This document shows, in pieces, positions 23,801 to 35,951 of a DNA stretch of 64,000 nt. The position numbers were made by a program, and so were the translations under genes. Below the pieces are notes generated by a model, which saw nothing but the letters and a program-made list of their open reading frames with translations, ran no database searches and was not told the DNA's origin. Position 1 is the first letter of the stretch. Every line of letters begins with the position of its first letter. Origin of the DNA: Rotaria sordida (lineage: Eukaryota > Rotifera > Eurotatoria > Philodinida > Philodinidae); NCBI GenBank assembly GCA_905250125.1, contig CAJNOL010000779.1, positions 1 to 64,000 of the forward strand. Direction: 5' to 3'.

Positions 23801-26144
23801 TTTTATCAATAGATGCAATAACATTGAATAAACTTCTATTAAACATAAATATCTCAAACAATATTTCTTCAGTTAGTAACTAAAGCAATTAATAGTTACT
23901 AAACATCTTATTTTTCTTTGTAAAAACTTAAAAAATTGACAAAATTCATGTCATACTTTTTTTCCACATATCTTTTAATTTATTTCTCTTACAAAGCCAA
24001 TTTCATGATCTGCTAATATTATTATACTATTAGATAGTCCATAGTATTCTCTAACAAATACCCAAGTATAATTGTACAATAACAAAAAAAAAACCATTGA
24101 AAGAAAATTGGTTAAACAAACAACTCCTCACCATGAATTTCATACCAAAGTAATGTAGTTAATATCTAACTAATGCCTAATTAATTAAATAATTGGTGAC
24201 AGATTATTGACTCCTTGATGAATAATTAGTTAGTAATTAATGGACACTATCACAGACCGTGACAAACATTCTGAGAATCCGTCACCGACTGCACAAGACT
24301 TTGTTGATATATGGTCAGAAATAGATAGATTAAAATAATCTCCCTGTGAGTACCAAGAGCAACTACATCGTGTTTCATATTTTAATCCCGCTAACAGCTC
24401 TTACCTAGAAAATCAAAGATTTTTGAAAAGCGCTTCTGAAATTCAAACAGGCGTTTGTAACAACTAAGTGACAGAAAAAACGGGATGTCTACAAGGAAAA
24501 ATAGTAAACTCCTTCGTGTAATAGAAGATCCTAGGTTTTTGTATTATGTCCAAGGGTACTAATTTTTCAGGGGATCTTCTATTGTATCTCATTTATCTTT
24601 ATAATTTTTAATTAAAAGAGTTCTCCAAAAAAGTAAAACGATTTCGAGAATTCGGAAGGAGATTTTTAGAATTTTAAAAGCGTAAAAATAATGCTGATCT
24701 CAGTCTTTTAAAATTTTTCAGCTGAAATCCTAAAAAACTAGATACATTTTGATATGTACTAATTAAAGTTCCAAGATTGCGATAAATTAAGAAGGATCTT
24801 CTATTAGATCTGATGCATCGTTCTTTAATAGAAAGATTTCGAAAACTTTTTGATAGATAAAGAACTCTTTCATTTGAATTCAAATTCTATAATTCATTGT
24901 TTGTTTCAATGAAGAATAAATAATTGAATACCTATATCCAGCAGAACAAGCACTTTTAGCTGTTGATATATTTGATAATCGTCGATTTTTTAATTTATCA
25001 TCATTCCATTGATTTGATATACGTATAAGATGATGATTTATTTTCGATTGACGTCGACTAGATGAACCTGAATCTGTTCCATTTTCTTCATCAGTTACTA
25101 TTGAATTTATACGTGAAATATTTGTATTTGTTTTCGATGTTGACTAATAATATTTTATAACAAAAAAAAAAAAAGACAAATTTTTATTCAATAAGATATA
25201 CTCACGTCATTTGTAAAATTCAATGAATCAGGTCGAACATAATTTTCTATCGCTATAACAAAAAACAAAGTTTCATAGGATGGTTCATACAATATAATGA
25301 AATGTAATAGTGTTGCTAAGGTGTTTGTGATAGTCTTTGACTAGAGTCTGTTGCATTAAGTGTCCTGAACGGATACGACTTTTCGCAACCCAAGCTAAAG
25401 TAAGTAATCAGCAGTTTTGAAAAGTAAAATTATTTTATAAACGTTGAAATCTCATTAATTGTCGGGTCGAGTCACAGTCTGTGCAAGGGAGAATTACAAA
25501 TTCTAACTTCTATACTTCAATATTCCTTTTAGATTGTATTTCACAAAACAATGAAAATTTTAATTTACTTGTATCGTTCGTTGTTGATTTTTGGCTGTTG
25601 GCATCGATGTTGCTCGTCGATCCATCTTCTGAAATAGATATCATTTGAGATGAAATTTCTATATTCTGATATTCATCACCGTTGACCTCGACCGGATCTA
25701 CAAAAAAAAAAGACCGAAATAAAGAAAACAAAAATCAATCAAATAATGTTATTTTTCAAACACATGCAAAACAAGTTATATAGGTATACAACAAACAAGA
25801 CAAGGTTTACAATATGAAATGTACCCGATATTCGATCTGCATTCATAGGCCGAATATTGGAATTCATATTTGATGATAATGATGAACTAACAGTTAGTGT
25901 CGAATGAAATGGTACATGAGGTGAAAACGAATGCTTTGGATTAGTACGAAGTTCAACATTGCCTCCAAAATTCATACTTGCTTGTGCAGCTGTTGCATAG
26001 CTACGTGCAAGTGCTAATTTTGATTCGCGCCATAAACTTCCTGAAATTTCTTTCTTTTTTTTTTTAACCTTCATCTAAAAGAAATTTTTATATTTACCTA
26101 ATTGTGCAACAAGTCCTGTATTTGGACTTGTTATATTGCTTTGC

Positions 26145-26178
<34 letters not shown>

Positions 26179-29100
26179 GCTGTTGTTGTTGCTGTTGAGT
26201 TGGAATAATCGTTGAATGTGATATTGGATTCGATGAAATATTTGGATCAATTGATGATAAACTTTCTCGACTACCGCTAAGAGGACTATTTCGTTCGGAC
26301 ATTGGACTTAAATCAGTTTTATTATCTTTTATCCAATAATATGTATGTGCTATTTCAAGTAATTGAAATGTTGATGCCATACCACCAAGACCATTATTTT
26401 CAAATGTTACTTCAAGACCTTGTATAACAGCTCGTAATATATTTGTCATACCTTTAAAAACAGCTCGATTAATTTTCTATAATAACAAAATAAAAATTAA
26501 GCAAATTATTTATGAAAACAAAAAAAAAAAATTAACATACAATATCTTCAATATGATCATCTTCATCGGAATATTTTTTATCAAGATTTATATTAAGACG
26601 ACTAAGAACAAAATTTCGATAATTTTCATCTTCCATTAATTTTTTAACACGATTTATTTTTAACCAACCAATACCTTGTCCATCAAGAACATTAGTAACA
26701 ATATCTTTTAGAAATTGTTGATTTTCACTATGAGTATTTGCTTTTGCTTCAGCATTTTGTTGTCGTGTAATATTTGAAGTATTTGATGTTGTTGTGCCAT
26801 GTTTAACTAGACTTGGTTTTTCTATTTTACGATTTTGTTTTGGAAATGGAAATGGTGGTGGACGATTAGCACGAATTAATGGAGAATTTGCTTGACGAGG
26901 ATTTTCAGATGTTGATGCTAGGAATGAAAAAAAATAGAAAAGAAAAATTAAGATAACAAAAAAAAAAAAATTACCGAGTAATTCAGACATTTTATTTGTT
27001 GCCATTTTTGCCATATTTGTAACTACTCGACCAGCCATTGTTGAATTAATTTCATCACCAACTTGTTGAAGTAATGAATGATTAGAAGATGTTGTACTCT
27101 CTGAGTCAGTCTATAGAATAATTCAATATAATAGAGTAAATTTTTTTATTAATTTAGATATGCAAAATTGTATATGATGCTACATTGATTAGGATTAGAT
27201 ATTCGGATTTCGAGAGAATTCATCAAGTTCAAAACTTTAGTTTTGGATTCATTTTATTAAAACTGATGATCTGAATATTAGAGAATTGAAACAAAGTGTT
27301 CACTGTATGAAGTATAAGGATTCGGAAAGACTGACTAACAAGATTATGTGGTCTTACAATTTATTATTTCCTTATTGGCTCCAAGTAGAGATGACAGAAA
27401 ACCTGCCGCAGCTACCATGATATTCAGAAACCTGTCCGGATCTCATTCTTGTAATTTTATCGAACTGCAACTACTGTTACTAAGCAAATTCATGCAGTTT
27501 TACAATGTCCTCCGCAGCGTTGCGATTAGAGATGTGCGGAATCAAATTTTAGTCCTTGTATCTGTCACTGGAACCGGAACTACGAGAAAAAAAGTTGTCT
27601 TAATCGAAACTAAAGATTATTGTTAAATATTCTATGATTTTAAGCGAATTATCTTATTAATCGCTTCAATCAGAACATAATTTAAGAGAAATGATCCAAA
27701 AAAAAAAGTACTAGCCGTCTACTAACGAGGGAAAGTCCTCAAGTGATCGATGGCTTTTAAGTCGGGACTATGTGTATTACGTGGGCCATAATGAGTTATG
27801 GATACTCTGAAAAAAGATCGAGTCCATGGCTTATTGCTACCGAGATATAGCATTTTTACGATATTTTCTAAGCCCAGTGCCGTGCTCCCCTTTGGAACAT
27901 AAGGAAAATTGAGTTTGGAATTGCGACTTGATACTTTGTATAGTGACAGACCTCTATGCGAATAGTTTATTGTGAAAGTTTCAGATTTCTTGATTGTTCC
28001 TATCCTCGGATACAGTTATGATAAAAGCATGCTTGTACATCACGCATACCCACTGGTAGATTTCGAGGTTCTTATTCCAGAATAGGAGCAATCAGAAGAT
28101 CTGAAACTTTGACAATAAACTATTCTCATGGAGGTCTACCACTACACAAAGTTTCAAGTCGCAATTCCAAACTCAGTTTTTCTTATGTTCCAAAGGGAAG
28201 CACGGCACTGGGCTTAGAAAATATCGTAAAAATGTTGTATCTCGGTAGCAATAAGTCATGAGCTCGAATTCTTTTCAGGGTATTCATAACTCATTATGGC
28301 CTATATAATGCACATAGTCCAGACTTAAAAGTGATGGATCACTTGGGAACCTTCCCTCGTCAATAAATTGAAAAACGAGTATTGACAAATTATTTTAGAT
28401 GTAGCATGAATAAATTCTGAAATAGTGTACTTCAAATTATCTCCTCTCGTACATCTCTAGTCACGATGGGCATATCTGGCTTAAAGACAATCTCTTCCTA
28501 TAAGGTTTTCTATTTCATGCATTATACATTTGTTTATTCAAATGAAACAAGATCAAATTAGGTCATGTCATATTCTGTTAAAGGTGATGCTCTTCATACA
28601 GAAATTTCGCTCTATTAAACCAGAAAATGTGTAGAATAAGTATTACAGAAGGACAAATATGATATATCTACTTTATGCAAACGTCCAGATTTTGTTGTTA
28701 ATGCACTTGCAGTTGAATCATGACTATCGGTACGTGGTAGCGTTGTACGAACACGTTGACTAGAAGTTCTTTGAATTGATATATTCTTTGCACGAATTTC
28801 TGGAGGTGAACTTTGTCCTATATTATCTTCATTCGTCAATGTTTTTGTATCAAAAAGTGGTCTTAATAAAAAATTAAAAAAAAAAACGTTTTTTTTTTGT
28901 ATTTCTAAAAATTGATGTTTTTTTTCTTTACTTTGGAAAACTTCTTGTAACAGGTGTAATTGTTGCTGAACTTGATTTTGAATCAAGATCATGTATTGCA
29001 CCTGATAGATCAGGTATAATATCATTTGTATCATTCGAAGGTGAATTAAGTCTTGAATTAACAAGTGAATTTGAACTTGAACTTATTGTTGATTCACTCA

Positions 29101-32100
29101 TTGATTGACTTGATTCATTTCCACTTGTATTTGGACTTGGAGTTTTATTTGAACCACTATCAGGTATTTCTAAATCTTCTGGTGGATTATAAACAGTTGA
29201 ATATTCTACACAAGCTGTTTTTTTTTGATTTTCTGGATAAGTTTTAACAACTAAAATATTTTTTTTTAAAACAAAAAAATTTTATTCGTTTTTTTTTGTG
29301 TTTACTTCGAATTTCTCCACATATTTCACTATTAATCATTTCCGATACAAAATCACTTAATGATGTATAATCAGAACTTGCACTATCGTCTTCAGAATCA
29401 CTTCCACTTTCATCTAAAAAATTTCAAAATAAAGATTTTTTGAAACAAAAAAAAAAAAAAAAACTTTTCATACCTGTTTCTGTATGTTCAATATCATTTA
29501 CTTTTGTATTAAATGAATGAACTGCTTGAGTAAGTGTACTATTTTCTTCAATAATTTTAAATGGTATTGATGTTAAATTTCGACTATACCATTTTGGTTT
29601 GTCACCAATAAGTGCTGGATCATAAACACCTGTTTGTACACGTAAAAATGCTACATTATCGGGACAAAGTGACCATTCAGCAAAAAATTCTACAGCCTAA
29701 AAATTAGTAAATAAAAATTTTTTGAATAAAATTGATGCTTTTTTTATGTTACTTGTGTTTTTGCTAAACGAATAATAAATGCTGATTTAACTGGTCGTGA
29801 TCTTATAAAACTACTATATTGAAAAGCTACAACAGCTCGTGGATGTAATCTTAATGTTCGTGTATGTTCATTAAAATTGCCAAGTATATTTGGTGAATTA
29901 AAAAATCGAACCATAGCAACACGTGTAGCTATATCAACTGAATCAACATCATTACCATATATAAATGGATTATATGCTGTTGATGGTAATGATGTAGAAT
30001 TATTTGCTGTCATTAAATATGATTTATCATTGAGCATAGCATCAAAACTTTGTATTGGTTCAGGATCTATTGACATACTACTTAAAGCTTGTTTTAAATG
30101 ATTACTTAAAATATTATATTCAAATTCTGGAATGTCAAAAAATGGTTCAGCTTGTCGTGGTTGTATAATCTAAGATAAACAATAAAATTATAATTATTTG
30201 GTTTTAGATATAATAAAAGATATTTATTATGTCTTAAGGCTATGATCATAGAGTGGCCGCAAATCTTTACAATTAATATTATTTTAAAACGTCATAACTC
30301 ATTTTATAAATCTATGACACTCGTCTTATGTAATTATCGTTTGCCAATAGTGATTTATTTATAAACTTAACAAACGATATGTCATAAATTCAGCGTTTAA
30401 TATACATTCTTTCTTAAAAATTCTAACGATAGAGTTTAATAATTGGTATGATTAAGGCGTGGTCGCTCGGCGAACAAATAAGAAGAGACATGGGGCGGAG
30501 CAGCCCGTCCAGCCACCGTGCTTCAAATTTTCTTCGGTAGTGTGAGTGATACACATCTCTGCCGTATACTTATAAATGTTGAAACAGCTTATTAACAATA
30601 ATTTTCTGTCAAGGGAATCTATACATCACATTAGGAATGTAAAGAAATTAACATTGAATCACTTTTATTAAACACAAATATCGTTAACAGCATATCTAAA
30701 CTTACTGATTTAAATGCTTGACAGCATCGGGTCTAAAATTTTCGAACTCGAACTCAATGGGCTCTTCCTCTAATAAACATCTAAATGTATAGTGGACAAA
30801 TAATAAAAAATTTCATTTCAACAGAAACAATTAAATAAATTATTTCTCAATCTAATTAAATTTGAGATTGAATGAAAAATAAAGATACAAACTTGATTTG
30901 CATCAAGATCAACAATCCATATATCATCAAGTTTTTTTATTAGCATTCCTTTATAAGGAAAAAAACTTGCTGGTACACCAATTATAAACGGTGTTGGAAT
31001 AAGTAAAAGCTATAATACATTTAGAAAAAAAAAAAAATTTTATTTGTGTTATAAAAATCATATTTTTTTTTTTCTACTAACTTGTTCGGCACCCGTCATA
31101 CATGTTGGTAATAATGGTATAACAGGAAACATATATTCAAGTGGATAAAGTAATGCAACAAATGCCAAAACGCTCATGGTCAATGCATTATAATCACGAG
31201 ATTGAAATACAACCTAATTTTAGAAAACAAAAAATTGTTTTTTGTTTTGTCTTGTAACAGATGGTCCATAAATAATAGTACAATTTGCATTTTCGTGTTT
31301 TTCTTGATCAGCTTCCATTATAGAAACTTTTGCATAGCCTCAAAACATTCTCCTTTGATTCTCTACAAAATTATATTAGAAGATTTCATATAAAAAGTGG
31401 CCGAATAAATATTGCGCTTGTTCAACTAGGGAGTTTGTTTTCTGATTATTAGAAAAACATAAAACATATCTACGAGTGTTTCTGAGTGCAATTAATGGAG
31501 TTCTTTCTCATGATATACCGTGAAGGTTATTTCAATCAAGCATGATAACACAGAGATTTTTTTTCTTGAAACTCGATCGAAGACAAACAAAATTAGACTT
31601 ATACAGAGTTATATTTTCATCATAAGCATTCAGTATCACGTACAAATCATTTCTATTCAAACTAAACTTAAAAGATTATGTTTTAGTGAACTTTTATGCT
31701 AGGTTCTGAGTGTCTCAAAACTGTAAATCATAATGTTTGTAAATTTTCGAAAAACACAACATTTTTTTCTGAGCTGCAAATATTGATGTGAAAATTGTTT
31801 GAATATGTATGGAATAAAAATTTGTTCTTATTTATGAATAATTAACTTTCTGATATTACCTTATTTTCTAACATGATTAATGTTAAAACTCGTATACATA
31901 AATCTACACCAAGTAATTCAAGAGGTAGATGAAGAGGAAAATCTACAAGTGAAAATCTTGTATGATCAGGTAAAGCAAATAACATTGGTGGTTCATTCGG
32001 TAATGTTTCAATCTAAATAAAATAAAATTTCAAAAAAAAAAAAAAAACTATTTTATTTTTTTTACCAAAATTTTTGTTTTTCCTGGTATAGAAACTGGTG

Positions 32101-32886
32101 CACTTAGTAAACGTAACATCCATGTTTCAATTTCTCGTACTTCATGACCAACTAAATTCGATGTACATTCACATGCTTGACCTGTTAATACACCCCAAAC
32201 TGTTTCTCTATTAAAAACAAAAAATATATATATATGAATATAGATTATAAATAAAATCTTTTCTTTTTTTGCCATTCTAACCTAGACATTCCTTTTGATG
32301 CACCTGTGCGTTTTGCACTTGATCGTTCATTACAAGCATCAATTATTGTTTTTAATGTTACAAGACATTCTCGAAAACGTGTAAAAAATGGATGATGACT
32401 TATAAGACAAATAGATGTTAATGTATTATTTCTTAAACGTCGTTTACGTTTATGTTCTTTATTATCTACTTCATCATTATTAGTTATTGATGTTAAATGA
32501 GTTGTATCATCAGATGAATTAGTTTGATTAATTTTTTCTTGATTTTGATTATGTATTGAACATGTACGTCGAGAAAAATGTCGATAAAAATTTACACATA
32601 TACCAAAACGTTGTCGATTAGAATCTTTTTCGGTTAATGTAAATACAAATGATGTTAATTGACGAAATGCTGTACGTTGATGACCTGTATTAATACAACC
32701 TTCAGGTTGACAAAAAAAAATAACATCTGGTGGTAATGCAAAATCTTTATGATCTTCTAATGGATAACGACGAAGTAATTCAGGTGTTTGTGTTACATGA
32801 TTATATTTATTTGGATGTCGACAACCAACTATAATCACATAATCAACAAGACGTGGAGAAAAATAACGTTTTGTTTGTTCACACAT
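20894..32886 (-). CDS. MADD: MADD / Rab3 GDP-GTP exchange factor, complete, 26 exons
   Basis: DENN-domain exchange factor for Rab3/Rab27 in vesicle traffic, also a death-domain adaptor in vertebrates. Exons: 32886-32282, 32207-32066, 32012-31860, 31213-31082, 31009-30893, 30169-29753, 29696-29474, 29413-29306, 29250-28932, 28861-28672, 27110-26975, 26917-26541, 26476-26098, 26040-25825, 25697-25569, 25252-25206, 25143-24932, 23153-22947, 22890-22674, 22591-22484, 22436-22272, 22202-22130, 22061-21955, 21894-21822, 21753-21707, 20965-20894. Every junction keeps frame; 1656 aa, close to human MADD. N-terminus ([27 protein letters not shown]) is uDENN; exons 2-6 are the DENN core ([20 protein letters not shown]); exon 12 has DGQGIGWLK; exons 18-26 hold the conserved C-terminal region ([28 protein letters not shown]). 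Exon 13 carries a poly-Gln tract. Large introns hold repeats. Confidence 0.96.
21475..21621 (-). other. MADD: Candidate alternative last exon of MADD
   Basis: Within the last intron, an acceptor (TTCAG) opens a 48-codon frame starting [20 protein letters not shown] and ending GIVGVL-stop. Its phase (0) matches the preceding exon 21753-21707. It would replace the 23-residue ending ADRICYAIL... with a different tail. Base use inside is protein-like (few poly-A/T runs). Transcripts would settle it. Confidence 0.45.
24505..24826. repeat. Degenerate third copy of the TIR element, in a MADD intron
   Basis: The left end TAAACTCCTTCGTGTAATAG matches the TIR of copies A and B with several substitutions. 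AATAGAAGATCC, AGGGGATCTTCTATTG and AAGGATCTTCTATTAG echo the subterminal repeats. The central ATTAAAGTTCC is inverted relative to copy A. It is much older than copies A and B. Confidence 0.65.
26142..26197 (-). repeat. CAA/CAG repeat (poly-Gln) in MADD exon 13
   Basis: About 19 glutamine codons, mostly CAA with interspersed CAG, in a low-complexity linker (after HSTIIPT, before SNITSPN). It keeps frame. Confidence 0.9.
27725..28362. repeat. Long fold-back element in MADD intron 10
   Basis: Arms 27725-28010 and 28074-28362, about 285 nt each, pair over nearly their whole length around a loop of about 63 nt. Landmarks: ACGATATTTTCTAAGCCCAG versus CTGGGCTTAGAAAATATCGT, a perfect 20-nt match, and the outer TAACGAGGGAA versus TTCCCTCGT. 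No ORF. It is the longest hairpin in the window and would be transcribed inside the MADD pre-mRNA. Confidence 0.88.
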
Positions 32887-34232
32887 TATATGTGATACTA
32901 ATCATTAGATCTAAAACATAAATAATAATGATGCATATGTCTGTATTAATTATTTTCGATGCAAGCCAAATAAAATGCAAAACAGAATAAAGAAAAAAAA
33001 AAGATCTCCTGACTGACAGAAATATACATAAGAGTATCAGTTTTTCTATTCTGTCTCTAGTAAGAGAAGGATGATTATGGTGGTGTGCGACAGACGTTTG
33101 TAGAGACACTTGTTCGCTTAAGCATACAGTAGAACACAGGAAAACAATGTTTTACTACATTAAAAAAAATAGAAGTAGGGAGAATAAAAAAAAAAGAAAT
33201 TGGAAGAACGAAAAAAAAAGAGAGAAAGATGGTTCTTGCTATAAATGATAATACTATTCGTCAATCAATATTAGGATAATGTTTAATGAAGAAAAAAAAA
33301 TCCATGAGTTGTTCCCTAGACAGATGTTTGCGTGACGCATGTGCACTCCCAACATGTTTTCTCCGACGGCACTTTACTAGAATTTCTAGCAATCAAAAAT
33401 CAATTAGAAATGCACCGGAATACGATATAGACATAACCATCACCCCTCTCACCTTTGCCCTACTATCAGGAGAATAATATTTGAATTACCTAACTAGAAA
33501 TAATAATTTAAATTTAGTATATAAATTTTTTTTTCATCAAGAAATACTATCAAATTGACATAGATCATATTTCACATCTGTAGTTGACACACAAAAAAAT
33601 CTTTTCTTTTTTGTCTATCTCATAACTAATCCTTATTTGATTATTTCTTTTTTAAAGGAATAATGTATACGACAAGGTTTAAATCTAAGGTAAACGAAAT
33701 ATTGAATTTATAAATTCAATTACGCATAAACTATAAGTAGCTAAAATAAATATTAAAGGTAAAATTAATAATCAAAATAATTGTTTTTTTTTTTGTCTAT
33801 TCTATGTCTTATCATATTTAATATAATCAATTGGATTTTATGGTTCATCCCAATTTTGTCTCTGCATGGAATAATGATAACCATTCAATTGGTACGACAT
33901 CTGGCAAATTATTAACATTATGTTCAGGTAGACACGAGTTTTTTTTTGTAATCTTCTCGTAATATATTAAACTTTCCGTGTTGTAACAGCAAAATCGTCA
34001 ATTTGTTACAAAGAATTTCTTCTTTGAAGTGCCACTGACGATTTTATTACATACGAATCGTACAAGATGTCAGAATTAGTAGAATGGGTTAATAAAAAAC
34101 AAAAAATAAACATATTTATATCTAAAGAAAGAAATGAAATAATAAATTGTTTTAGTTTGAGTTACATAAAAAAAAAAAAGTGTTTATTCAAAGAAAAAAG
34201 AGAGAGAGAGAAAGCACCATCATATTTCGTTT
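32887..34232. other. MADD upstream region and RBX1 3' flank
   Basis: No gene supported. Contains the 5' flank of MADD (start at 32886) and poly-A-rich tracts. A short AC/GT-rich stretch near 33435 does not form a good palindrome. The open stretches at 33286-33477 and 34067-34297 have no domain or splice support; the latter overlaps the end of RBX1 on the other strand. Confidence 0.5.
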
Positions 34233-34656
<424 letters not shown>

Positions 34657-34989
34657 TTATTTAAATTTCGATTACTAATTAAAAATATCTATTATTAAAG
34701 AAGAAAATTGAATAAAACAAAAGAAAAAAAACATGATCGTATTTCTTAGAAGAAAGAGGAAAATTTAAATATATAATCACAATAGAAAAAGAAAACAAAA
34801 AGAAATAAACACAAACAAGAAGAAAAGAAAAAATGATATTTTAATTCGTCCGTTTTCAACCAATCAATGAAAGAGTAACAGACAACATAAATAATTTTTG
34901 TAATTCATTCATTCTCTCACCTCCCATTGTCAATCGATTATTTTTCGAAGATTTCGTAGTTTGTGAGTAAGTTTAGAAAAATAAATTCA
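34657..34989. promoter_or_regulatory. Divergent promoter region, RBX1 / SDR
   Basis: 333 bp between two start codons facing away from each other. No clear TATA box; the sequence is purine-rich with A tracts. Shared regulation is inferred from geometry only. Confidence 0.45.
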
Positions 34990-35715
34990 ATGGCAACAAA
35001 TGATAATAAAAAAATTGTTTTAATTACTGGTGCTAATAAAGGAATTGGTTTTGAAGTTGCACGCCAGCTGGCACAAAAGGGTTTTCAAGTATTACTTGGT
35101 TCTCGTGATGAACAACGAGGAAAAAAAGCTGTTGAACAACTTCTATCTGAAAATCTTTCTGTATCATTAATTCAAATTGATGTTACTAATCAAACATCAA
35201 TTGATGCAGCTGTTAATGAAATTACAAATAAATATGGTTATTTAGATATACTTATTAATAATAGTGGTATTTATATTAAAGAACCACGTCCAAGTCAATT
35301 AACTTTAGATATATTTCAAGATAATTTTAATGTTAATTTTTTTGGTGCATTTTTTGTAACAAAATCATTTTTACCATTAATTCGAAAATCATTATCAGGA
35401 CGTATTGTTAATGTTACAAGTGCACTTGGTTCAATTTATTTTCATGAAACATGTAAACAATCATATTTTCATTTAGCATATAGTGCATCAAAAGCATCAT
35501 TAAATATGTTTACATATCAATTAGCACAAGAATTAAAAAATACAAATATAAAAGTTAATACATGTACACCTGGTTTAACAGCAACAGAATTGACAAATTT
35601 TCATGGTCATTCAGTTGAAATTGGTGCAAAATCAACTGTTTTCTTAGCAACATTACCTGATGATGGACCAACAGGAAAATATTTTAATGAAAATTGTCAA
35701 GAAGAAAAATGGTAA
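34990..35715 (+). CDS. Short-chain dehydrogenase/reductase, carbonyl-reductase-like, intronless
   Basis: NAD(P)-dependent oxidoreductase of 241 aa. Start chosen at ATG 34990 (MATNDNKKIVLITGANKGIG) because an upstream in-frame opening at 34963 uses GTG. Cofactor motif TGANKGIG (13-20); NNSG replaces the usual NNAG at 90-93; catalytic Ser144, Tyr164 and Lys168 (YSASK). TPG at 193-195 and a short C-terminal tail are as in classical SDRs. Substrate unknown. It is followed after 236 bp by a second, intron-bearing SDR of the CBR type; protein similarity suggests separate family members rather than a recent tandem copy. Intronless structure could reflect retroposition or transfer. Confidence 0.92.
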   Translation: MATNDNKKIVLITGANKGIGFEVARQLAQKGFQVLLGSRDEQRGKKAVEQLLSENLSVSLIQIDVTNQTSIDAAVNEITNKYGYLDILINNSGIYIKEPRPSQLTLDIFQDNFNVNFFGAFFVTKSFLPLIRKSLSGRIVNVTSALGSIYFHETCKQSYFHLAYSASKASLNMFTYQLAQELKNTNIKVNTCTPGLTATELTNFHGHSVEIGAKSTVFLATLPDDGPTGKYFNENCQEEKW

Positions 35716-35951
35716 TGGGAATATTTAAAAATTTCAGACAGTCTTGCCTTTTTTTTTTTCGTAACTATAATGGAAATGGCTGATATATATATATCTATCT
35801 ATGTATGTTTTACGTGCAATATTTTATTCTCATTTTAATGCATTCCATTTAATCTAGTCAAACTTTTTATCTGATAAAAATATTGATGTATAATTTTAGA
35901 TTAATTAAAGTTTTCCTTTTTTTTAAACAACGAAAAAATTTATAAAACGAA

